The position numbers and the translations under genes were made by a program. Source: Mimachlamys varia (Eukaryota > Mollusca > Bivalvia > Pectinida > Pectinidae). Taken from it: 64,000 bases of DNA. Positions 27,001 to 41,490 of this stretch are shown piece after piece. Location of the stretch: the NCBI GenBank assembly GCA_947623455.1, contig OX392529.1:3224001-3288000 (forward strand), written 5' to 3'. How positions within the stretch are numbered: the stretch's first letter is position 1; the number at the start of each line of letters is the position of its first letter. The notes beneath the pieces are model-generated. The model was not told where the DNA came from. It saw only the letters and a program-made list of their open reading frames with translations, and made no database searches.

Positions 27001-30000
27001 ACCCACACGACTGTGATGTAGCACTAGGTGACCCCAGTACTATAATCTGGGTACATTACCCACACGTATGTGATGTAACACTAGGTGACCACAGTACTAT
27101 AATCTGGGTACATTACCCACACGACTGTGATGTAACACTAGGTGACCCCAGTACTATAATCTGGGTACATTACCCACACGACTGTGATGTAGCACTAGGT
27201 GACCACAGTACTATAATCTGGGTACATTACCCACACGACTGTGAAGTAGCACTAGGTGACCCCAGTACTATAATCTGGGTACATTACCCACACGACTGTG
27301 ATGTAACACTAGGTGACCCCAGTACTATAATCTGGGTACATTACCCACACGTCTGTGATGTAACACTAGGTGACTCCAGTACTATAATCTGGGTACATTA
27401 CCCACACGACTGTGATGTAACACTAGGTGACCCCAGTACTATAATCTGGGTACATTACCCACACGACTGTGATGTAGCACTAGGTGACCACAGTACTATA
27501 ATCTGGGTACATTACCCACACGTCTGTGATGTAACACTAGGTGACTCCAGTACTATAATCTGGGTACATTACCCACACGACTGTGATGTAACACTAGGTG
27601 ACCACAGTACTATAATCTGGGTACATTACCCACACGACTGTGATGTAACACTAGGTGACCACAGTACTATGATCTGGGTACATTACCCACACGACTGTGA
27701 TGTAGCACTAGGTGACCACAGTACTATAATCTGGGTACATTACCCACACGACTGTGATGTAGCACTAGGTGACCCCAGTACTATGATCTGGGTACATTAC
27801 CCACACGACTGTGATGTAACACTACCTGACCCCAGTACTATAATCTGGGTACATTACCCACACGACTGTGATGTAACACTAGGTGACCACAGTACTATAA
27901 TCTGGGTACATTACCCACACGACTGTGATGTAACACTAGGTGACCACAGTACTATAATCTGGGTACATTACCCACACGACTGTGATGTAGCACTAGGTGA
28001 CTCCAGTACTATAATCTGGGTACATTACCCACACGACTGTGATGTAACACTAGGTGACCCCAGTACTATAATCTGGGTACATTACCCACACGTCTGTGAT
28101 GTAACACTAGGTGACTCCAGTACTATAATCTGGGTACATTACCCACACGACTGTGATGTAACACTAGGTGACCACAGTACTATAATCTGGGTACATTACC
28201 CACACGACTGTGATGTAGCACTAGGTGACCACAGTACTATAATCTGGGTACATTACCCACACGTCTGTCATGTAGCACTACGTGACCCCAGTACTATAAT
28301 CTGGGTACATTACCCACACGTCTGTGATGTAGCACTAGGTGACCCCAGTACTATAATCTGGGTACATTACCCACACGACTGTGATGTAACACTAGGTGAC
28401 CCCTGTACTATTATCTGGGTACATTACCCACACGTCTGTCATGTAGCACTAGGTGACCCCAGTACTATTATCTGGGTACATTACCCACACGTCTGTGATG
28501 TAGCACTAGGTGACCCCAGTACTATAATCTGGGTACATTACCCACACGACTGTGATGTAGCACTAGGTGACCCCAGTACTATAATCTGGGTACATTACCC
28601 ACACGACTGTGATGTAGCACTAGGTGACTCCAGTACTATAATCTGGGTACATTACCCACACGACTGTGATGTAACACTAGGTGACCCCAGTACTATAATC
28701 TGGGTACATTACCCACACGACTGTGATGTAACACTAGGTGACTCCAGTACTATAATCTGGGTACATTACCCACACGACTGTGATGTAACACTAGGTGACC
28801 CAAGTACTATAATCTGGGTACATTACCCACACGTCTGTGATGTAACACTACGTGACCCCAGTACTATAATCTGGGTACATTACCCACACGACTGTGATGT
28901 AGCACTAGGTGACCACAGTACTATAATCTGGGTACATTACCCACACGACTGTGATGTAGCACTACGTGACCCCAGTACTATAATCTGGGTACATTACCCA
29001 AACGACTGTGATGTAACACTAGGTGACCCAGTACTATAATCTGGGTACATTACCCACACGACTGTGATGTAGCACTAGGTGACCCCAGTACTATAATCTG
29101 GGTACATTACCCACACGACTGTGATGTAGCACTACGTGACTCCAGTACTGTAATCTGGATACATTACCCACACGACTGTGATGTAACACTACGTGACTCC
29201 AGTACTATAATCTGGGTACATTACCCACACGACTGTGAAGTAGCACTAGGTGACCCCAGTACTATAATCTGGGTACATTACCCACACGACTGTGAAGTAG
29301 CACTAGGTGACCCCAGTACTATAATCTGGGTACATTACCCACACGACTGTCATGTAACACTAGGTGACCCCAGTACTATAATCTGGGTACATTACCCACA
29401 CGTATGTGATGTAACACTAGGTGACCCCAGTACTATAATCTGGGTACATTACCCACACGACTGTGATGTAGCACTAGGTGACCCCAGTACTATAATCTGG
29501 GTACATTACCCACACGACTGTGATGTAGCACTAGGTGACCCCAGTACTATAATCTGGGTACATTACCCACACGACTGTGATGTAACACTAGGTGACCCCA
29601 GTACTATAATCTGGGTACATTACCCACACGTCTGTCATGTAACACTAGGTGACCCCAGTACTATAATCTGGGTACATTACCCACACGACTGTGAAGTAGC
29701 ACTAGGTGACCACAGTACTATAATCTGGGTACATTACCCACACGACTGTGATGTAACACTAGGTGACCCCAGTACTATAATCTGGGTACATTACCCACAC
29801 GACTGTCATGTAACACTAGGTGACCCCAGTACTATAATCTGGGTACATTACCCACACGACTGTCATGTAACACTAGGTGACCCCAGTACTATAATCTGGG
29901 TACATTACCCACACGACTGTGATGTAACACTAGGTGACCCCAGTACTATAATCTGGGTACATTACCCACACGACTGTGATGTAACACTAGGTGACCCCAG

Positions 30001-30345
30001 TACTATAATCTGGGTACATTACCCACACGACTGTGATGTAACACTACCTGACCCCAGTACTGTAATCTGGGTACATTACCCACACGACTGTCATGTAGCA
30101 CTACGTGACTCCAGTACTATAATCTGGGTACATTACCCAAACGTCTGTGATGTAACACTAGGTGACTCCAGTACTATAATCTGGGTACATTACCCACACG
30201 ACTGTGATGTAACACTAGGTGACCCAGTACTATAATCTGGGTACATTACCCACACGACTGTGATGTAGCACTAGGTGACTCCAGTACTATAATCTGGGTA
30301 CATTACCCACACGACTGTGATGTAACACTACCTGACCCCAGTACT

Positions 30346-33300
30346 ATGATCTGGGTACATTACCCACACGACTGTCATGTAGCACTAGGTGACCCCAGTA
30401 CTATAATCTGGGTACATTACCCACACGACTGTCATGTAACACTACCTGACCCCAGTACTGTAATCTGGGTACATTACCCACACGACTGTGATGTAACACT
30501 AGGTGACTTCAGTACTATAATCTGGATACATTACCCACACGACTGTGATGTAGCACTAGGTGACCCCAGTACTATAATCTGGGTACATTACCAACACGAC
30601 TGTGATGTAACACTAGGTGACCCCAGTACTATAATCTGGGTACAATACCCACACGACTGTCATGTAACACTAGGTGACCCCAGTACTATAAACTGGGTAC
30701 ATTACCCACACGACTGTGATGTAACACTAGGTGACCCCAGTACTATAATCTGGGTACATTACCCACACGACTGTGATGTAGCACTAGATGACCACAGTAC
30801 TATAATCTGGGTACATTACCCACACGTCTGTGATGTAACACTAGGTGACTCCAGTACTATAATCTGGGTACATTACCCACACGACTGTGATGTAACACTA
30901 GGTGACCCCAGTACTATAATCTGGGTACATTACCCACACGACTGTGATGTAGCACTAGGTGACCCCAGTACTATTATCTGGGTACATTACCCACACGTCT
31001 GTCATGTAGCACTAGGTGACCCCAGTACTATTATCTGGGTACATTACCCACACGTCTGTCATGTAGCACTAGGTGACCCCAGTACTATAATCTGGGTACA
31101 TTACCCACACGACTGTGATGTAGCACTAGGTGACCCCAGTACTATAATCTGGGTACATTACCCACACGACTGTCATGTAACACTACGTGACCCCAGTACT
31201 ATAATCTGGGTACATTACCCACACGACTGTGATGTAACACTAGGTGACTCCAGTACTATAATCTGGGTACATTACCCACACGACTGTCATGTAACACTAG
31301 GTGACCCCAGTACTATAATCTGGGTACATTACCCACACGTCTGTGATGTAACACTACGTGACCCCAGTACTATAATCTGGGTACATTACCCACACGACTG
31401 TGATGTAGCACTAGGTGACCCCAGTACTATAATCTGGGTACATTACCCACACGACTGTGATGTAGCACTACGTGACCCCAGTACTATAATCTGGGTACAT
31501 TACCCAAACGACTGTGATGTAACACTAGGTGACCCAGTACTATAATCTGGGTACATTACCCACACGACTGTGATGTAGCACTAGGTGACCACAGTACTAT
31601 AATCTGGGTACATTACCCACACGACTGTCATGTAGCACTACGTGACTCCAGTACTGTAATCTGGATACATTACCCACACGACTGTGATGTAACACTACGT
31701 GACTCCAGTACTATAATCTGGGTACATTACCCACACGACTGTGAAGTAGCACTAGGTGACCCCAGTACTATAATCTGGGTACATTACCCACACGACTGTG
31801 AAGTAGCACTAGGTGACCCCAGTACTATAATCTGGGTACATTACCCACACGACTGTCATGTAACACTAGGTGACCCCAGTACTATAATCTGGGTACATTA
31901 CCCACACGTATGTGATGTAACACTAGGTGACCCCAGTACTATAATCTGGGTACATTACCCACACGACTGTGATGTAGCACTAGGTGACCCCAGTACTATA
32001 ATCTGGGTACATTACCCACACGACTGTGATGTAACACTAGGTGACCCCAGTACTATAATCTGGGTACATTACCCACACGACTGTGATGTAGCACTAGGTG
32101 ACCCCAGTACTATAATCTGGGTACATTACCCACACGACTGTGATGTAACACTAGGTGACCCCAGTACTATAATCTGGGTACATTACCCACACGACTGTGA
32201 TGTAACACTACCTGACCCCAGTACTGTAATCTGGGTACATTACCCACACGACTGTCATGTAGCACTACGTGACTCCAGTACTATAATCTGGGTACATTAC
32301 CCACACGTCTGTGATGTAACACTAGGTGACTCCAGTACTATAATCTGGGTACATTACCCACACGACTGTGATGTAACACTAGGTGACCCCAGTACTATAA
32401 TCTGGGTACATTACCCACACGACTGTGATGTAGCACTAGGTGACTCCAGTACTATAATCTGGGTACATTACCCACACGACTGTGATGTAACACTACCTGA
32501 CCCCAGTACTATGATCTGGGTACATTACCTACACGACTGTCATGTAGCACTAGGTGACCCCAGTACTATAATCTGGGTACATTACCCACACGACTGTCAT
32601 GTAACACTACCTGACCCCAGTACTGTAATCTGGGTACATTACCCACACGACTGTGATGTAACACTAGGTGACTTCAGTACTATAATCTGGATACATTACC
32701 CACACGACTGTGAAGTAGCACTAGGTGACCCCAGTACTATTATCTGGGTACATTACCCACACGACTGTGATGTAACACTAGGTGACCCCAGTACTATAAT
32801 CTGGGTACATTACCCACACGACTGTGATGTAACACTACCTGACCCCAGTACTATAATCTGGGTACATTACCCACACGACTGTGATGTAACACTAGGTGAC
32901 CCCAGTACTATAATCTGGGTACATTACCCACACGACTGTGATGTAACACTAGGTGACCCCAGTACTATAATCTGGGTACATTACCCACACGACTGTGATG
33001 TAACACTAGGTGACCCCAGTACTATAAACTGGGTACATTACCCACACGACTGTGATGTAACACTAGGTGACCCCAGTACTATAATCTGGGTACATTACCC
33101 ACACGTCTGTGATGTAACACTAGGTGACCACAGTACTATAATCTGGGTACATTACCCACACGTCTGTGATGTAACACTAGGTGACCACAGTACTATAATC
33201 TGGGTACATTACCCACACGACTGTGATGTAACACTAGGTGACCACAGTACTATAATCTGGGTACATTACCCACACGACTGTGATGTAACACTAGGTGACC

Positions 33301-34680
33301 ACAGTACTATAATCTGGGTACATTACCCACACGTATGTGATGTAACACTAGGTGACCCCAGTACTATAATCTGGGTACATAACCCACATGACTGTGATGT
33401 AGCACTACGTGACTCCAGTACTATAATCTGGGTACATTACCCACACGACTGTCATGTAACACTAGGTGACCACAGTACTATAATCTGGGTACATTACCCA
33501 CACGTCTGTCATGTAGCACTAGGTGACTCCAGTACTATAATCTGGGTACATTACCCACACGACTGTGATGTAACACTAGGTGACCCCAGTACTATAATCT
33601 GGGTACATTACCCACACGACTGTGATGTAGCACTAGATGACCACAGTACTATAATCTGGGTACATTACCCACACGTCTGTGATGTAACACTAGGTGACTC
33701 CAGTACTATAATCTGGGTACATTACCCACACGACTGTGATGTAACACTAGGTGACCCCAGTACTATAATCTGGGTACATTACCCACACGACTGTCATGTA
33801 ACACTAGGTGACCACAGTACTATAATCTGGGTACATTACCCACACGTCTGTCATGTAGCACTACGTGACCTCAGTACTATAATCTGGGTACATTACCCAC
33901 ACGACTGTGATGTAGCACTAGGTGACCCCAGTACTATAATCTGGGTACATTACCCACACGACTGTGATGTAACACTAGGTGACCCCAGTACTATTATCTG
34001 GGTACATTACCCACACGTCTGTCATGTAGCACTAGGTGACCCCAGTACTATTATCTGGGTACATTACCCACACGTCTGTCATGTAGCACTAGGTGACCCC
34101 AGTACTATAATCTGGGTACATTACCCACACGACTGTGATGTAGCACTAGGTGACCCCAGTACTATAATCTGGGTACATTACCCACACGACTGTCATGTAA
34201 CACTACGTGACCCCAGTACTATAATCTGGGTACATTACCCACACGACTGTGATGTAACACTAGGTGACCCCAGTACTATAATCTGGGTACATTACCCAAA
34301 CGACTGTGATGTAACACTAGGTGACCCCAGTACTATAATCTGGGTATATTACCCAAACGACTGTGATGTAACACTAGGTGACCCCAGTACTATAATCTGG
34401 GTACATTACCCACACGACTGTGATGTAGCACTAGGTGACCCCAGTACTATAATCTGGGTACATTACCCACACGACTGTGATGTAGCACTAGGTGACCACA
34501 GTACTATAATCTGGGTACATTACCCACACGACTGTGATGTAGCACTAGGTGACTCCAGTACTATAATCTGGGTACATTACCCACACGACTGTGATGTAAC
34601 ACTAGGTGACTCCAGTACTATAATCTGGGTACATTACCCACACGACTGTGATGTAACACTAGGTGACTCCAGTACTATAA
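30346..34680. repeat. 2165-bp offset duplication in the 57-bp array, diverged by monomer insertion
   Basis: An ACTATGATC unit followed by TACCTGACC, ACTGTAATC and GACTTCAG units occurs at 30346 and at 32511. The offset of 2165 bp is 38 x 57 minus one base, explained by the GACCCAG deletion near 31530. The same offset links the upstream ACTGTAATC units at about 30061 and 32226. Further right the register changes: the CACTAGATGACC unit is at 30784 in copy 1 but at 33633 in copy 2, so copy 2 gained monomers. Copy 1 lacks three monomers of the shared block that copy 2 retains. Confidence 0.75.
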
Positions 34681-35659
34681 TCTGGGTACATTACCCACAC
34701 GACTGTGATGTAACACTAGGTGACCCCAGTACTATAATCTGGGTACATTACCCACACGTCTGTGATGTAACACTACGTGACCCCAGTACTATAATCTGGG
34801 TACATTACCCACACGACTGTGATGTAGCACTAGGTGACCCCAGTACTATAATCTGGGTACATTACCCACACGACTGTGATGTAGCACTACGTGACCCCAG
34901 TACTATAATCTGGGTACATTACCCAAACGACTGTGATGTAACACTAGGTGACCCCAGTACTATAATCTGGGTACATTACCCAAACGACTGTGATGTAACA
35001 CTAGGTGACCCCAGTACTATAATCTGGGTACATTACCCACACGACTGTCATGTAGCACTAGGTGACCCCAGTACTATAATCTGGGTACATTACCCACACG
35101 ACTGTGATGTAGCACTAGGTGACCACAGTACTATAATCTGGGTACATTACCCACACGTCTGTGATGTAGCACTAGGTGACCCCAGTACTATAATCTGGGT
35201 ACATTACCCACACGACTGTCATGTAGCACTAGGTGACCCCAGTACTATAATCTGGGTACATTACCCACACGACTGTGATGTAGCACTAGGTGACCACAGT
35301 ACTATAATCTGGGTACATTACCCACACGTCTGTGATGTAACACTAGGTGACTCCAGTACTATAATCTGGGTACATTACCCACACGACTGTGATGTAGCAC
35401 TACGTGACTCCAGTACTGTAATCTGGATACATTACCCACACGACTGTGATGTAACACTACGTGACTCCAGTACTATAATCTGGGTACATTACCCACACGA
35501 CTGTCATGTAACACTAGGTGACCCCAGTACTATAATCTGGGTACATTACCCACACGACTGTGAAGTAGCACTAGGTGACCCCAGTACTATAATCTGGGTA
35601 CATTACCCACACGACTGTGAAGTAGCACTAGGTGACCCCAGTACTATAATCTGGGTACA

Positions 35660-38600
35660 TTACCCACACGACTGTCATGTAACACTAGGTGACCCCAGTA
35701 CTATAATCTGGGTACATTACCCACACGTATGTGATGTAACACTAGGTGACCCCAGTACTATAATCTGGGTACATTACCAACACGACTGTGATGTAGCACT
35801 AGGTGACCCCAGTACTATAATCTGGGTACATTACCCACACGACTGTGATGTAACACTAGGTGACCCCAGTACTATAATCTGGGTACATTACCCACACGAC
35901 TGTCATGTAGCACTAGGTGACCCCAGTACTATAATCTGGGTACATTACCCACACGACTGTGATGTAACACTAGGTGACCCCAGTACTATAATCTGGGTAC
36001 ATTACCCACACGACTGTGATGTAACACTACCTGACCCCAGTACTGTAATCTGGGTACATTACCCACACGACTGTCATGTAGCACTACGTGACTCCAGTAC
36101 TATAATCTGGGTACATTACCCACACGTCTGTGATGTAACACTAGGTGACTCCAGTACTATAATCTGGGTACATTACCCACACGACTGTCATGTAACACTA
36201 GGTGACCCCAGTACTATAATCTGGGTACATTACCCACACGACTGTGATGTAGCACTAGGTGACTCCAGTACTATAATCTGGGTACATTACCCACACGACT
36301 GTCATGTAACACTACCTGACCCCAGTACTGTAATCTGGGTACATTACCCACACGACTGTCATGTAACACTACCTGACCCCAGTACTGTAATCTGGGTACA
36401 TTACCCACACGACTGTGATGTAACACTACCTGACCCCAGTACTATAATCTGGGTACATTACCCACACGACTGTGATGTAACACTAGGTGACCCCAGTACT
36501 ATAATCTGGGTACATTACCCACACGACTGTGATGTAACACTAGGTGACCCCAGTACTATAATCTGGGTACATTACCCACACGACTGTGATGTAACACTAG
36601 GTGACCCCAGTACTATAATCTGGGTACATTACCCACACGACTGTCATGTAGCACTAGGTGACCCCAGTACTATAATCTGGGTACATTACCCACACGACTG
36701 TGATGTTACACTAGGTGACCCCAGTACTATAATCTGGGTACATTACCCACACGACTGTCATGTAACACTAGGTGACCCCAGTACTATAATCTGGGTACAT
36801 TACCCACACGTCTGTGATGTAACACTAGGTGACCCCAGTACTATAATCTGGGTACATTACCCACACGACTGTGATGTAACACTACCTGACCCCAGTACTA
36901 TAATCTGGGTACATTACCCACACGACTGTGATGTAACACTACGTGACTCCAGTACTATAATCTGGGTACATTACCCACACGACTGTCATGTAGCACTAGG
37001 TGACCCCAGTACTATAATCTGGGTACATTACCCACACGACTGTGATGTAACACTAGGTGACCCCAGTACTATAATCTGGGTACATTACCCACACGTCTGT
37101 GATGTAACACTACGTGACTCCAGTACTATAATCTGGGTACATTACCCACACGACTGTGATGTAACACTAGGTGACTCCAGTACTATAATCTGGGTACATT
37201 ACCCACACGTCTGTGATGTTACACTAGGTGACCCCAGTACTATGATCTGGGTACATTACCCACACGACTGTGATGTTACACCAGGTGACCCCAGTTATAT
37301 ATATAGGGTACATTACCCACACGACTGTGATGTTACACTAGGTGACCCCAGTTATATATATAGGGTACATTATACCCACACGACTGTGATGTTACACTAG
37401 GTGACCCCAGTACTATAATCTGGGTACATTACCCACACGACTGTGATGTTACACTAGGTGACCCCAGTTATATATATAGGGTACATTACCCACACGACTG
37501 TGATGTTACACCAGGTGACCCCAGTTATATATATAGGGTACATTACCCACACGACTGTGATGTTACACTAGGTGACCCCAGTTATATATATAGGGTACAT
37601 TATACCCACACGACTGTGATGTTACACTAGGTGACCCCAGTACTATAATCTGGGTACATTACCCACACGACTGTGATGTTACACTAGGTGACCCCAGTTA
37701 TATATATAGGGTACATTACCCACACGACTGTGATGTAACACTAGGTGACCCCAGTTATATATATAGGGTACATTACCCACACGACTGTGATGTTACACTA
37801 GGTGACCCCAGTTATATATATAGGGTACATTACCCACACGACTGTGATGTTACACTAGGTGACCCCAGTTATATATATAGGGTACATTATACCCACACGA
37901 CTGTGATGTTACACTAGGTGACCCCAGTACTATAATCTGGGTACATTACCCACACGACTGTGATGTTACACTAGGTGACCCCAGTTATATATATAGGGTA
38001 CATTACCCACACGACTGTGATGTAACACTAGGTGACCCCAGTTATATATATAGGGTACATTACCCACACGACTGTGATGTTACACTAGGTGACCCCAGTT
38101 ATATATATAGGGTACATTACCCACACGACTGTGATGTTACACTAGGTGACCCCAGTTATATATATAGGGTACATTATACCCACACGACTGTGATGTTACA
38201 CTAGGTGACCCCAGTTATATATATAGGGTACATTACCTACGTGACTGTGATGTTACACTAGGTGACCCCAGTTATATATATAGGGTACATTACCCACACG
38301 ACTGTCATGTAACACTAGGTGACTCCAGTACTATAATCTGGGTACATTACCCACACGTATGTGATGTAACACTAGGTGACCCCAGTACTATAATCTGGGT
38401 ACATTACCCACACGACTGTGATGTAGCACTAGGTGACCCCAGTACTATAATCTGGGTACATTACCCACACGACTGTGATGTAACACTAGGTGACCCCAGT
38501 ACTATAATCTGGGTACATTACCCACACGACTGTGATGTAACACTACCTGACCCCAGTACTATAATCTGGGTACATTACCCACACGACTGTGATGTAACAC

Positions 38601-40919
38601 TAGGTGACCCCAGTACTATAATCTGGGTACATTACCCACACGACTGTGATGTAACACTACCTGACCCCAGTACTGTAATCTGGGTACATTACCCACACGA
38701 CTGTCATGTAGCACTACGTGACTCCAGTACTATAATCTGGGTACATTACCCACACGTCTGTGATGTAACACTAGGTGACTCCAGTACTATAATCTGGGTA
38801 CATTACCCACACGACTGTGATGTAACACTAGGTGACCCCAGTACTATAATCTGGGTACATTACCCACACGACTGTGATGTAGCACTAGGTGACTCCAGTA
38901 CTATAATCTGGGTACATTACCCACACGACTGTCATGTAACACTACCTGACCCCAGTACTGTAATCTGGGTACATTACCCACACGACTGTCATGTAACACT
39001 ACCTGACCCCAGTACTGTAATCTGGGTACATTACCCACACGACTGTGATGTAACACTACCTGACCCCAGTACTATAATCTGGGTACATTACCCACACGAC
39101 TGTGATGTAACACTAGGTGACCCCAGTACTATAATCTGGGTACATTACCCACACGACTGTGATGTAACACTAGGTGACCCCAGTACTATAATCTGGGTAC
39201 ATTACCCACACGACTGTGATGTAACACTAGGTGACCCCAGTACTATAATCTGGGTACATTACCCACACGACTGTCATGTAGCACTAGGTGACCCCAGTAC
39301 TATAATCTGGGTACATTACCCACACGACTGTGATGTTACACTAGGTGACCCCAGTACTATAATCTGGGTACATTACCCACACGACTGTCATGTAACACTA
39401 GGTGACCCCAGTACTATAATCTGGGTACATTACCCACACGTCTGTGATGTAACACTAGGTGACCCCAGTACTATAATCTGGGTACATTACCCACACGACT
39501 GTGATGTAACACTACCTGACCCCAGTACTATAATCTGGGTACATTACCCACACGACTGTGATGTAACACTACGTGACTCCAGTACTATAATCTGGGTACA
39601 TTACCCACACGACTGTCATGTAGCACTAGGTGACCCCAGTACTATAATCTGGGTACACTACCCACACGACTGTGATGTAACACTAGGTGACCCCAGTACT
39701 ATAATCTGGGTACATTACCCACACGTCTGTGATGTAACACTACGTGACTCCAGTACTATAATCTGGGTACATTACCCACACGACTGTGATGTAACACTAG
39801 GTGACTCCAGTACTATAATCTGGGTACATTACCCACATGTCTGTGATGTTACACTAGGTGACCCCAGTACTATGATCTGGGTACATTACCCACACGACTG
39901 TGATGTTACACTAGGTGACCCCAGTTATATATATAGGGTACATTACCCACACGACTGTGATGTTACACTAGGTGACCCCAGTTATATATATAGGGTACAT
40001 TATACCCACACGACTGTGATGTTACACTAGGTGACCCCAGTACTATAATCTGGGTACATTACCCACACGACTGTGATGTTACACTAGGTGACCCCAGTTA
40101 TATATATAGGGTACATTACCCACACGACTGTGATGTTACACCAGGTGACCCCAGTTATATATATAGGGTACATTACCCACACGACTGTGATGTTACACTA
40201 GGTGACCCCAGTTATATATATAGGGTACATTATACCCACACGACTGTGATGTTACACTAGGTGACCCCAGTACTATAATCTGGGTACATTACCCACACGA
40301 CTGTGATGTTACACTAGGTGACCCCAGTTATATATATAGGGTACATTACCCACACGACTGTGATGTAACACTAGGTGACCCCAGTTATATATATAGGGTA
40401 CATTACCCACACGACTGTGATGTTACACTAGGTGACCCCAGTTATATATATAGGGTACATTACCCACACGACTGTGATGTTACACTAGGTGACCCCAGTT
40501 ATATATATAGGGTACATTATACCCACACGACTGTGATGTTACACTAGGTGACCCCAGTACTATAATCTGGGTACATTACCCACACGACTGTGATGTTACA
40601 CTAGGTGACCCCAGTTATATATATAGGGTACATTACCCACACGACTGTGATGTAACACTAGGTGACCCCAGTTATATATATAGGGTACATTACCCACACG
40701 ACTGTGATGTTACACTAGGTGACCCCAGTTATATATATAGGGTACATTACCCACACGACTGTGATGTTACACTAGGTGACCCCAGTTATATATATAGGGT
40801 ACATTATACCCACACGACTGTGATGTTACACTAGGTGACCCCAGTTATATATATAGGGTACATTACCTACGTGACTGTGATGTTACACTAGGTGACCCCA
40901 GTTATATATATAGGGTACA
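35660..40919. repeat. 2630-bp tandem duplication (two copies) in the 57-bp array
   Basis: Copy 1 is about 35660-38289 and copy 2 about 38290-40919. The offset is 2630 bp at the ACTATGATCTGG unit (37241 and 39871) and at the CATTACCTACGTGAC unit (38231 and 40861). It equals 46 x 57 + 8, and the 8 extra bases are four 2-bp TA insertions (near 37370, 37610, 37889 and 38168) that recur in copy 2. Both copies combine a main-subfamily half and a TATA-subfamily half. The few differences suggest a recent event. Confidence 0.92.
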
Positions 40920-41490
40920 TTACCCACACGACTGTGATGTAACACTAGGTGACCCCAGTTATATATATAGGGTACATTACCCACACGACTGTGATGTTAC
41001 ACTACGTGACCCCAGTTATATATATAGGGTACATTACCCACACGACTGTGATGTAACACTAGGTGACCCCAGTTATATATATAGGGTACATTACCCACAC
41101 GACTGTGATGTTACACTACGTGACCCCAGTTATATATATAGGGTACATTACCCACACGACTGTGATGTTACACTAGGTGACCCCAGTGATATATATAGGG
41201 TACATTACCCATACGACTGTGATGTAACACTAGGTGACCCCAGTTATATATATAGGGTACATTACCCACACGTCTGTGATGTTACACTACATGACCCCAG
41301 TGATATATATAGGGTACATTACCCATACGACTGTGATGTAACACTAGGTGACCCCAGTGATATATATAGGGTACATTACCCACACGACTGTGATGTAACA
41401 CTAGGTGACCCCAGTGATATATATAGGGTACATTACCCACACGACTGTGATGTTACACTAGGTGACCCCAGTTATATATATAGGGTACAT
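37289..41490. repeat. TATA-rich subfamily of the 57-bp satellite (two blocks)
   Basis: At 37289-38290 and 39905-41490 most units replace the core TACTATAATCTGGG with TTATATATATAGGG while keeping the 57-bp length and the rest of the unit, and mostly read GATGTTAC rather than GATGTAAC. Some units carry CATTATACCC, a 2-bp insertion. Near the right edge (about 41180-41470) a further variant, CAGTGATATATATAGGG, appears. This fits edge-of-array divergence. The first dyad (CCCAG/CTGGG) is lost but GGGTA/TACCC is kept. Confidence 0.93.

Larger units (their letters stand above)
8324..41490. repeat. 57-bp satellite array, 33.2 kb, about 582 monomers
   Basis: The unit contains GGGTACATTACCCACACG, then GACTGTGATGTAACAC, then TAGGTGACCCCAGTAC. 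Variants recur at fixed places: GACTGT/GTCTGT/GTATGT, TGTGATG/TGTCATG/TGTGAAG, GTAACAC/GTAGCAC, TAGGTGA/TACGTGA/TACCTGA, and ACCCCAG/ACTCCAG/ACCACAG. Each unit has a dyad TGGGTA-CAT-TACCCA, and in the main subfamily a second one, CCCAG-TACTATAAT-CTGGG. Only one frame lacks stops, because 57 = 3 x 19 (IWVHYPHDCDVTLGDPSTI). It stays open for long runs only where no 1-bp deletion has occurred: 27669-29039, 30346-31545 and 32511-37400 (1629 codons). There is no unique 5' or 3' coding sequence and the common variants are mostly amino-acid-changing, so I call it non-coding satellite DNA. Confidence 0.98.

Noticed and set aside
8324..41490. A CENP-B box in the 57-bp unit as evidence of a centromere
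   Set aside because: No match to the conserved TTCG and CGGG core bases was seen in the unit; centromere identity stays an untested inference.
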